Source of the DNA: JBBQKP01 sp038326995
GTDB lineage: Bacteria > Planctomycetota > Phycisphaerae > Tepidisphaerales > Tepidisphaeraceae
NCBI GenBank assembly: GCA_038326995.1
Contig: JBBQKP010000063.1
Span: 1-16,155 of the forward strand
Direction: 5' to 3'
DNA length: 16,155 nucleotides
The notes under the pieces are model-generated. The model ran no database searches and was not told the origin of the DNA. It saw only the letters and a program-made list of their open reading frames with translations. A program made the translations under genes and the position numbers. Each line of letters begins with the position of its first letter. Within the stretch, counting starts at the first letter, position 1. Shown here in pieces: positions 1-5,770 of this stretch.

Positions 1-1
1 A

Positions 2-160
2 ATGAATATCAATAACTTCAGTATCAAGATGGTGGTGTTAGGCTATGAGGTAAAGCATAGCAATGGGCGTTGGTTTGTTGGATGTCAACTAAAAATTCCC
101 TCAGCAACAAGTTATAAGCCAATTGAGAATACGAGAGAAGAAGATGATAGGGCGTTTTAG
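2..160 (+). CDS. 3' end of a probable PilZ-domain protein (5' part outside window)
   Basis: The reading frame is open from the left edge to a TAG at 158-160 and encodes about 52 residues. The ATG at 2-4 may be internal, because the gene probably starts before the window. The visible segment reads VVLGYEVKHSNGRWFVGCQL, which resembles the last beta strands of PilZ domains (hydrophobic strand, a charged turn with dGRW, then vGCqf). PilZ domains bind cyclic di-GMP, but the N-terminal RxxxR and D/NxSxxG ligand motifs would lie upstream and cannot be checked. The short acidic tail (ENTREEDDRAF) follows the domain. The stop codon overlaps the first arm of a hairpin set and a strong terminator follows at once, which supports a real gene end. 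If the tRNA fragment at 476-520 is an attachment site, this gene belongs to the inserted side. The family call rests on a short fragment. Confidence 0.45.
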   Translation: MNINNFSIKMVVLGYEVKHSNGRWFVGCQLKIPSATSYKPIENTREEDDRAF

Positions 161-174
161 CAACGTAAACGCCC
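150..174 (+). repeat. Hairpin that competes with the terminator
   Basis: GGGCGTTT (150-157) and AAACGCCC (167-174) form a perfect 8-bp stem with a 9-nt loop. The second arm is also the first arm of the terminator at 167-201, so the two folds exclude each other. The first arm lies over the last codons and stop of the upstream gene, so a ribosome finishing translation would cover it. Confidence 0.5.
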
Positions 175-201
175 TAGGATCAATCCTGGGGCGTTTCTTT
201 T
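167..201 (+). terminator. Intrinsic terminator after the PilZ-like gene
   Basis: AAACGCCCTAGGAT (167-180) pairs with ATCCTGGGGCGTTT (183-196) over 14 positions with one G-U wobble, and CTTTT follows. The hairpin starts 7 nt after the stop codon at 158-160. An upstream copy, GGGCGTTT at 150-157, can pair with the first arm at 167-174 and would then disrupt this hairpin. Confidence 0.7.
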
Positions 202-227
202 GGCTTAGGATGTTCTAGGGCGTCTGT

Positions 228-368
228 TGCTGTTGAACTTCGTAAACGTCCTCAGGCACGGTATACGATTCATAATGACAGACCCTAGGGCGACGGTCGC
301 CCTAGGGTCTGGGGTGGTCGCTGCGGTCGCTGCTGTTGAGGGACTTAAACGTCGTCAGGCACGGTATA
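228..368 (+). repeat. Two copies of a 38-bp direct repeat (228-265 and 331-368)
   Basis: The copies lie 103 bp apart and match at 32 of 38 positions. Both begin TGCTGTTGA, contain TAAACGTC, and end TCAGGCACGGTATA. They flank the 33-nt palindrome at 279-311. No convincing gene overlaps them. Their origin is unknown; they could be protein-binding iterons or remnants of a small repeated element. Confidence 0.6.
279..311. repeat. 33-nt perfect palindrome around CCTAGGGCG
   Basis: The arms at 279-294 and 296-311 are exact reverse complements (16 bp each) around a single central G at 295. The core word CCCTAGG also appears in the terminator at 172-178, and a related CTAGGGCG lies near 215-222, so the palindrome belongs to a local family. 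No T tract follows, so it is not a typical intrinsic terminator. A dimeric protein site, a replication or conjugation signal, or a cruciform-forming repeat are all possible. Confidence 0.65.
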
Positions 369-381
369 GGCCGGTCGGATA

Positions 382-457
382 AATTCTGTATCCAATTCTG
401 TATCTAATTTGCGGGCTAAAATGGCAGTCATTGGATACAGAAACCGCGTTTTTAGCC
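382..457. repeat. Cluster of short direct and inverted repeats beside the tRNA fragment
   Basis: AATTCTGTATC occurs at 382-392 and 394-404 in direct orientation, 12 bp apart. CTGTATCCAA (386-395) has an exact reverse complement, TTGGATACAG, at 431-440. GGCTAAAA (413-420) has an exact reverse complement at 450-457. All of this lies within 100 bp on the left side of the tRNA-Gly 3' half. Spacing and orientation resemble the arm-type sites that tyrosine integrases and excisionases bind near a core site; that role is inference. Confidence 0.45.
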
Positions 458-475
458 TAAAATCGAGGTTTATGA

Positions 476-520
476 ACGTTGCCAACGTGAATGTCGTGGG
501 TTCGAGCCCCATCGCCCGCT
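476..520 (+). pseudogene. tRNA-Gly(GCC) 3' half, probable attachment-site remnant
   Basis: The segment reads as the 3' part of a tRNA. It has anticodon loop TTGCCAA (479-485, anticodon GCC at 481-483), 3' anticodon strand CGTGA, a 5-nt variable loop, T arm GTGGG-TTCGAGC-CCCAT (496-512), acceptor strand CGCCCGC (513-519) and discriminator T520. No CCA is encoded. Upstream, only ACG (476-478) still matches the 5' anticodon strand. No D arm or GCGGGCG acceptor strand lies at the correct distance, so the gene is not intact. Tyrosine integrases commonly use exactly this anticodon-loop-to-3'-end segment as the core site, leaving a 3' copy at the far end of the element. In that model the element lies to the left. 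Confidence 0.7.
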
Positions 521-525
521 TTTGT

Positions 526-561
526 AAACTCCCGGAATTTCTGGGAGTTTTCGTTTTTATT
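526..561 (+). terminator. Intrinsic terminator behind the tRNA-Gly fragment
   Basis: ACTCCCGG (528-535) pairs with CTGGGAGT (541-548) with one wobble and a 5-nt loop. Flanking AA/TT extends the stem, and TTTCGTTTTTATT follows. It lies 5 nt after the tRNA 3' end, as expected for the original tRNA-Gly terminator. Confidence 0.7.
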
Positions 562-649
562 CGAGTCGTTTTAGAGACAATAGTTGAGTTGTTACAGGTA
601 ATGCAGGACGCGGCCTTTCCTGCCGGGATCCTTTAAATGGCTCGGCTCG
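562..649. other. Short intergenic stretch with a small hairpin
   Basis: No gene is seen here. GCAGGA (603-608) and TCCTGC (618-623) form a perfect 6-bp stem. It lies just beyond the 3' end of the minus-strand hydrolase gene but has no T tract on that strand, so it is not called a terminator. Confidence 0.4.
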
Positions 650-1603
650 CTATCGTCCTGGCCTGGGTGAGTGTTCCTGAATAAATTGCTTGATCACATC
701 TAAAATCAGATTAGAGTGTTCGAAAAGATCATTGTGACCGGCCCCTTTAATGGCAACGAGTATTGTGCGAGCAGGGTCTGCATCACGAAGTGCGATGGAC
801 ATCGAATGCGGAACAATGGAATCGTTCGAGCCGGAAATGATTAGGGTCGGCGCGGAAATGCGAGGCCACTTTTCGACATTGTCAAAGCGGTGCTTGATGA
901 GCAAGCTTACGGGGATGAAGGGCAGGCGTTTCTTACCCGCGTCAGTAAGCGAGGTGAATGGGGAAAACAGAATCATAGCACGCGTCGGATATTTCGAGGC
1001 GTAATAACATGCGGAGCCTGAGCCAATGGATTGGCCGACTACGATGATGTTGTTTGGGTCGATGTCGGGGCTGGATGTGACAATGTCGTTGACTTTGTCG
1101 GCGAGGTCGTAGAAGGCAGCCTCGCCCGGGGAACCTTCCGCGAGGCCGTAGCCCGGATACTCGGGGAAGAGGGCGTTGAAGCCCAGTGTCCGGAAGTTGG
1201 TGTGGATCGAACGAACATTAGCCAGGTGGTCACCGTTGCCGTAGAAGAAAATGATCGTGGGACGGGACGTCGGGCGGGTTGAAGAGGCAGCGCGATCGAT
1301 GGCCGTGCCAAACAATGCGGCCGTGCGCGTGCCATCGGCGAGGATGATTGGAATGAGCGATTCGCCGCGCGTGGGCGTAATCTGTGCGTCAGGCGTGCCC
1401 TGTGAATGCGTTCCGGGAAAGATGATTCGATCCTGGAATGAGCACGAAATGACGACCAGCACGAGGTACCCGAAAACCAAAGCGCGCACGAGACGCGGGA
1501 ACCAGTGAAGTTGTTTTGGGCGAATCCGCTTTTGGTCAAGAGGATCGCCACCCGGCACGTCGGATTCAATTCGAACATTCCGCCGAACTCGTTTGGTAAA
1601 CAT
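650..1603 (-). CDS. Alpha/beta hydrolase, BEM46/ABHD13-like, membrane-anchored
   Basis: This 317-residue protein has an alpha/beta-hydrolase fold. The nucleophile elbow is GQSIGSG with Ser192, the acid is probably Asp261 in SGSNDSIVP, and the base is His290 in GAGHNDLF. An oxyanion-type motif FYGNGDH is at 120-126 and PEYPGYG at 147-153. These match the BEM46/ABHD13 group of serine hydrolases; the substrate is unknown. A hydrophobic segment at about 38-53 ends in VISC (Cys54), which fits a lipobox, although the basic N-terminus before it is unusually long. The protein is probably held at the inner membrane facing the periplasm. No internal ATG lies before the hydrophobic segment, and no good Shine-Dalgarno precedes the start. 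The gene follows the metallopeptidase gene on the same strand with a 56-bp gap, so cotranscription is possible. Confidence 0.85.
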   Translation of the reverse strand: MFTKRVRRNVRIESDVPGGDPLDQKRIRPKQLHWFPRLVRALVFGYLVLVVISCSFQDRIIFPGTHSQGTPDAQITPTRGESLIPIILADGTRTAALFGTAIDRAASSTRPTSRPTIIFFYGNGDHLANVRSIHTNFRTLGFNALFPEYPGYGLAEGSPGEAAFYDLADKVNDIVTSSPDIDPNNIIVVGQSIGSGSACYYASKYPTRAMILFSPFTSLTDAGKKRLPFIPVSLLIKHRFDNVEKWPRISAPTLIISGSNDSIVPHSMSIALRDADPARTILVAIKGAGHNDLFEHSNLILDVIKQFIQEHSPRPGR

Positions 1604-1659
1604 TGGAATTCACAGAGTGGTTCAGTTGAGGCCGACGACCACTCGGGGGGTGTAAAGAT

Positions 1660-3174
1660 TTACCGTAGCCGTTTGGCGTATTTCGACCAAGCGAGTTGCA
1701 GGCCGTCATATCCGACATTGAAGTGTTTTTGCAGTGCCTCTTCGGGCTCCATGCCGTCTTTGATCGCGGCGAAGAATGAGATAAACGCCTTGGGGTTTTC
1801 CTTGGCGAGGACTTCGACCAGCGTCATCATGACGGGATAGAACTCACCCGGCGGCATGACCGCATCATCAAACAGCGGATTGATGTCAACCTGCTGGATC
1901 GCCATTTGTCTTGCCCAGCCGTAGTAGTTCTGCGAGGGGAATTGTTGTTCACTGATATACTCGGCGACGCCTTCATTGAGCCATCGCGGGATCGGCCGAT
2001 TCGTGCGATAGCGCGAGACGAAGGCATGAACGAACTCGTGAAGCAGAGTACGAGCCCAGCGTCTTTCGGCATCAGGTGTGTCAGTCGCGGCGTTGACGCC
2101 CGCACCGACGCGCGGCTTCCACATTGCCATATGCCCGAATCCGTTGCCTCGTCCAACAAAATAGCCCAAGACTGTGCGTGGAGCTCGAAACTCGTCGAAA
2201 TCTTCCGAGAATTTCTGGAAATCCGCCTGGTTCTTGAACATAAACACGGGCAGCTTGCCAATGAAAATGTTTTCCTTCGGATTTAGATTGAAGTTCTTTG
2301 CAACGAGTTGATAGGCCTGTTCACAATTGTTGGATAGGAACTGGTGTTCGCGAACATCCCAGTCAGTGAAAATCAGGAAGTGATTGGTTTCGACCGTCTC
2401 GAGTTCGATGCGGAGCAGCTTTTCAACTTCGCCCGCCCTGCGTTTTGAACGCGCGATTGCACGCGCGTGCTGCTCGGGCGTCGCGGGTTGAAACTGGACG
2501 ACCACGGTAGGCGCGTCGGTCGGTTGCTGCACGAGGCCGTCGCCTGTGACTGTCCGATCTTTGGCCTCTCGCTGCTTTGGAGCCGCCGGGTCATCGTTTT
2601 CGTCGCCCATCAACTCTGAATCAGGTTCCGCATCGCGAGACGGCGCAGACGTCGGAGGCGAGACGGGTTTGACGGCTGAAGGAAGCGGTGACTTAAGAAT
2701 TTCGTCAACCTGCGCGATCAGACCCGCGTCGAGTTGCCTCGCCTGCATCAGAGCCTGTCTCGCTTGTCGTTCATAGCCCAGACCCCATGCCCATCGGCCG
2801 AGCTTCAGCCAATCGCTGGCCTTTGTGCGATCGATGAAGCGCATCTTGAACGTGTAACTGCTTGCGGGCGTGGCGGTGGAGAACAAAATAACCCGGCGTG
2901 TGCCAGTGGTCGTAAGAATCGTTACCGACGTTTCGTCGTGCGATACAAGCGACCCTGCAACTTTCTCATCGCGTCTCTCGCCCTTGATGAAGATTTCAAT
3001 GTACACGCGTTTGTCGCCTATACCCACCTCCGACGAGCCGCCTTGCGAGTCGGGCTCAGCAGTCCTCGAAACTGGTGTCATCTCACCTATTGCCTGCGCC
3101 GATGCGAACATTCTGCAAGCCGCCAGAGATGCAGCTAAACCGATCAATGAGACGCACAAAATTTGAAGTCGCAT
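1660..3174 (-). CDS. Secreted gluzincin metallopeptidase (peptidase MA-like)
   Basis: This 504-residue exported protein begins with a signal peptide. LAAC with Cys20 is a possible lipobox and ASAQA at 24-28 is a possible signal peptidase I site. Residues 40-115 look like a small beta-rich domain, 118-160 are helical, and 160-230 form a low-complexity linker rich in Pro, Asp and Ala. The C-terminal half is the catalytic domain: HEFVH (379-383) supplies two zinc-binding histidines and the catalytic Glu, and WLNEGVAEY (398-406) supplies the third ligand, Glu401. This is the usual arrangement of MA-clan gluzincins. The substrate is unknown. The start is well supported: AAAGGT lies about 5 nt before the ATG. 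The gene is divergent from the DUF4105 gene (41 bp between starts) and lies upstream of the hydrolase gene. Confidence 0.85.
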   Translation of the reverse strand: MRLQILCVSLIGLAASLAACRMFASAQAIGEMTPVSRTAEPDSQGGSSEVGIGDKRVYIEIFIKGERRDEKVAGSLVSHDETSVTILTTTGTRRVILFSTATPASSYTFKMRFIDRTKASDWLKLGRWAWGLGYERQARQALMQARQLDAGLIAQVDEILKSPLPSAVKPVSPPTSAPSRDAEPDSELMGDENDDPAAPKQREAKDRTVTGDGLVQQPTDAPTVVVQFQPATPEQHARAIARSKRRAGEVEKLLRIELETVETNHFLIFTDWDVREHQFLSNNCEQAYQLVAKNFNLNPKENIFIGKLPVFMFKNQADFQKFSEDFDEFRAPRTVLGYFVGRGNGFGHMAMWKPRVGAGVNAATDTPDAERRWARTLLHEFVHAFVSRYRTNRPIPRWLNEGVAEYISEQQFPSQNYYGWARQMAIQQVDINPLFDDAVMPPGEFYPVMMTLVEVLAKENPKAFISFFAAIKDGMEPEEALQKHFNVGYDGLQLAWSKYAKRLR

Positions 3175-3215
3175 GTATACCTTTGAACGAATCTGTCACA
3201 GTATAGTCGGGATGC
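3175..3215. promoter_or_regulatory. 41-bp divergent promoter region with overlapping -10-like boxes
   Basis: Both genes must start from this gap or from within each other's 5' ends. TATACT on the minus strand (complement of 3200-3205) and TATAGT on the plus strand (3202-3207) overlap and each matches five of six bases of a -10 box. Matching -35 boxes at 16-18 bp are poor on both strands. If the plus-strand box is used, that transcript would be almost leaderless. Confidence 0.25.
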
Positions 3216-4415
3216 ATGCGAATTGGCACTCTTTTGTTTATCGCGATCTTCGTCTGTCTGTCGTCAGCGGTTACACGCTGCGCGGGTATGCAGCCTGCAG
3301 ATACCACGATCGACGGCAGGCGTGCGATTCTGGTGACCTTCGGCCCGGGCCCGGAAATCTGGGAGCGCTTCGGCCATAACGCGCTGATCCTCATCGATCC
3401 GGGCACACCGAACGAAGTTCCCGCCTATAACTGGGGCGTGTTTGACTTCGACCAGCCCGGCTTTGTCGCCCGATTTGTGCAGGGCCGCATGCTCTACGAA
3501 ATGAGGCCGTTCGATACGCAGGAAATGCTCGCGTTTTACGAGAAAACACTAGGCCGGTCAGTCGTGCTTGACGAACTTGACCTGTCCAATCGCGAAATGA
3601 ACCGGCTGTTCGTAATTGTCAGACAACAGGACACGGACGAGAATCGTGCCTATCGATATGACTATTACAAGGACAATTGCTCGACGCGGATTCGCGATGC
3701 GATCGATTACGCGGTCGAAGGGAGGCTAAGAGCTGCTACCAACGACGTGATGACCGATACGACGCTTCGCTTTCACACCCGGCGGGCGGTTGCGGGGATG
3801 TGGCTGTTCTGGATCGGAATTGACTTGGGCATGGGAAAAGCGACGGACGATCGGCTGTCTCTATGGGGCGAAATGTTCTTGCCGCGAAAATTGAGCGAGC
3901 ATCTTCGCGCGACCGCGGTGACCCGTGCCGACGGCCGAAATGCGCCAGTTTCCGGCGGCCCGCGTGTTTTGGCGTCTGCGAATGTCATTGCCGAATGGAT
4001 GACGCCGCCCGCGGTCTGGCCGTGGACGCTGGGCGTGGGTGTGGCCCTTGGCGCTTTGCTCATCACACTGGCTCAGTTCAACTGGCGAAGATCCGTTCAC
4101 ATCGCAGTAGGCTGCTGGGCGCTGCTCTGTTCGTTCGCGTGTCTCGTGATCATCGGGTTCAGTTTCACGGACCATTGGGGTGCTCACCAGAATGCATCGT
4201 TCGCGCAGTTCACACCGCTCGCGATGCTGCTGCTGGTGATTGTGATCGTCTCGCGTTGGCGAAGACATGCGGTCGTCGTCGGGATCGCCGTCGTGGTGAC
4301 GGCCGTTCTGCTTCCTATCGTGACGCGTTCGAGTGGAAGTGGCACGATTTTAGCACTGGCCTTGCCCATGCATTTTGCCTCGGCGTGGGCGCTCTGGCGA
4401 TTACATCGTGCTTAG
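3216..4415 (+). CDS. DUF4105 (Lnb N-terminal periplasmic domain) membrane protein
   Basis: This 399-residue protein has a signal peptide (about 1-24), a DUF4105 domain (about 36-230) and five predicted membrane segments (about 268-287, 295-316, 333-347, 351-370, 376-394). Family hallmarks are GPGPEIWERFGHNAL near 43-57, YNWGVFDFD at 71-79 and YRYDYYKDNCSTRIRD at 146-161, with the conserved NC pair at 154-155. The N-terminal domain should face the periplasm. The fold is sometimes compared with papain-like (NlpC/P60-type) enzymes; if that holds, Cys155 and His54 would be candidate active-site residues, but this is inference. The cellular role is not established. The start at 3216 is the second of two nearby ATGs and gives a clean signal peptide; a GGGA lies just upstream. 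It is divergent from the metallopeptidase gene. Confidence 0.85.
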   Translation: MRIGTLLFIAIFVCLSSAVTRCAGMQPADTTIDGRRAILVTFGPGPEIWERFGHNALILIDPGTPNEVPAYNWGVFDFDQPGFVARFVQGRMLYEMRPFDTQEMLAFYEKTLGRSVVLDELDLSNREMNRLFVIVRQQDTDENRAYRYDYYKDNCSTRIRDAIDYAVEGRLRAATNDVMTDTTLRFHTRRAVAGMWLFWIGIDLGMGKATDDRLSLWGEMFLPRKLSEHLRATAVTRADGRNAPVSGGPRVLASANVIAEWMTPPAVWPWTLGVGVALGALLITLAQFNWRRSVHIAVGCWALLCSFACLVIIGFSFTDHWGAHQNASFAQFTPLAMLLLVIVIVSRWRRHAVVVGIAVVVTAVLLPIVTRSSGSGTILALALPMHFASAWALWRLHRA

Positions 4416-4472
4416 CGATTCTACAAAACCAAGTTTATTAAAGTTACAACCGTCTGTTGAACGACCCTTGTC

Positions 4473-5612
4473 CTATGAACCAGTCAGCCGCGCATAAAGC
4501 GACAACGTCTCTTCGACCTGTCGTTCGTATCGGAAGTGGTCGCGAATATGCCCGGACGCACGCTGTCCCATTTCGATGAGCACCTGTTGGTTAGACAGAA
4601 ATTCCCCTGCAGCTTTTACAAACGCGTCGCGGTCGATCGGGACAGATCGGCCCGTGTCGCCTTCAATAATCAACTCGCTCGTTCCACTGGTTCTCGTTCG
4701 CAAAACGGGCACACCCACCGACATTGCTTCTGCACAAACTAAAGAGAATCCCTCGCGTGTGCTGGGCAGCAGCAGCGCGTCTGCCGCCTGATACCAAGGC
4801 AGAACGTTTTGTGGACCGGTGATGAGAATGCGATGTGCGAGGCCGAGCTGATCCACGCGATGCCGCAGTGCACGCTCGTGCGGCCCTTCACCAATCAACG
4901 CGACGATCAAGTTGGGCAAGCGCGACGCATGGGTTTCAAGCACGTCGATCATCCAGTCTTCGTTCTTCGGGTGATCGAGTCTGCCGACGAAAATTGCCAA
5001 TAGCGCTTGATCGGAAAGGCCCAGCTGCGCACGCGCAGAAACACGATCAACTTGCGTGCGAAGCGGGAAGTTCGAGCAGTCGATGCCGTGTGGAATCACG
5101 CTGATTCGATCGGCGGGCACGCGTGCATCTGATTCCAGCCATTTCCGTGCGTCGTTTGATGCGGCGATCGTGTGATCTCCGAAATCACTGAACCATCGCC
5201 GCCAACCGCCGACGTTGATGTGCGAGAGATGAAGCGTCACGACCAAAGGACACACTTTGAGAACAGAGTTTTGCTTGATGTGTTCATCATTCGATTTCCA
5301 CGACCGCTGCAAAGCCCGTCCGAGCAGCGTCGCTCGGCGATAATGTGCGTGGATCAGATCGAAGGGCGGCAGCTTGCGAAGCGACCGAAAGGAGTTGTAA
5401 AATCCGATCGCACCAGATTTGAGTGGTACTCGGTGGTAGGTCAGGCGCTGGGCGTCGAACTGATCTTGCCAGACGCCGACGTCACCGGCGAATTCGACGT
5501 GATGCCCTGCGACTCGGGAAGCCCGGGCCAGGTCGATGACATGGCGCGAAAGCCCGCCCGCGTCCGAAGCGTAGGTCAGGTGAAGAATTCTCAGCGGTTG
5601 GTGGGTCTGCAC
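4473..5612 (-). CDS. GT4-family glycosyltransferase
   Basis: This is a GT-B fold, retaining glycosyltransferase of family 4. It probably moves a sugar from a nucleotide donor to a lipid-linked or polysaccharide acceptor at the cytoplasmic membrane face. The N-terminal glycine-rich motif ASDAGGLSRHV follows the first strand. GRLDHPKN carries the donor-binding Arg and Lys, and EGFSLVCAE is the E-x7-E motif typical of GT4. I chose the GTG at 5612, giving 379 residues, because the domain begins five residues later (LRILHLTYA). The frame stays open to a GTG at 5729, which would add 39 residues with no resemblance to the family; neither start has a good ribosome-binding site. It is divergent from the double-GT2 gene at 5771, so the two likely serve the same glycan. 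Donor and linkage cannot be read from sequence. Confidence 0.85.
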   Translation of the reverse strand: MQTHQPLRILHLTYASDAGGLSRHVIDLARASRVAGHHVEFAGDVGVWQDQFDAQRLTYHRVPLKSGAIGFYNSFRSLRKLPPFDLIHAHYRRATLLGRALQRSWKSNDEHIKQNSVLKVCPLVVTLHLSHINVGGWRRWFSDFGDHTIAASNDARKWLESDARVPADRISVIPHGIDCSNFPLRTQVDRVSARAQLGLSDQALLAIFVGRLDHPKNEDWMIDVLETHASRLPNLIVALIGEGPHERALRHRVDQLGLAHRILITGPQNVLPWYQAADALLLPSTREGFSLVCAEAMSVGVPVLRTRTSGTSELIIEGDTGRSVPIDRDAFVKAAGEFLSNQQVLIEMGQRASGHIRDHFRYERQVEETLSLYARLTGS

Positions 5613-5770
5613 AGTTGCAACTAACTTACTGTCTGGCGCAAGCTGATAAATGCAACCTCGTCGAATTTTATCGTGTCCGATAAATCCAAGCCCCGGCTTG
5701 GGCTTACGGAATATGCTATATTTCGCCACGCGTCTACCAGAGCTGCCAGCCTAAACCGGAGCCGATTTGC
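5613..5770. promoter_or_regulatory. Divergent intergenic region of the polysaccharide genes with an inverted repeat
   Basis: If the GT4 gene starts at 5612, this 158-bp gap must carry both promoters. CCAAGCC (5686-5692) and GGCTTGG (5695-5701) form a perfect 7-bp inverted repeat with a 2-nt spacer, a plausible regulator site. An AT-rich patch with TATGCTATATTT follows at 5712-5723, but no -35 box at normal spacing is convincing. GGAG (5758-5761) is a good Shine-Dalgarno for the ATG at 5771. Confidence 0.3.

Noticed and set aside
228..368. CRISPR array
   Set aside because: There are only two imperfect 38-bp copies 103 bp apart, with no regular spacers and no cas genes.
411..520. A complete tRNA of about 110 nt starting at GCGGGC (411-416), which could pair with CGCCCGC (513-519)
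   Set aside because: There is no D arm, the 5' anticodon strand does not match, the seventh acceptor pair fails, and the length does not fit any tRNA or a known bacterial tRNA intron position. The GCGGGC match may be chance.
409..636. 75-codon plus-strand open frame
   Set aside because: It runs through the tRNA-Gly fragment and its terminator, and the product resembles nothing.
1039..1578. 179-codon minus-strand frame overlapping the hydrolase gene
   Set aside because: The product is rich in Ser, Arg, Pro and Thr as expected for an out-of-frame reading, while the other frame has a full catalytic triad.
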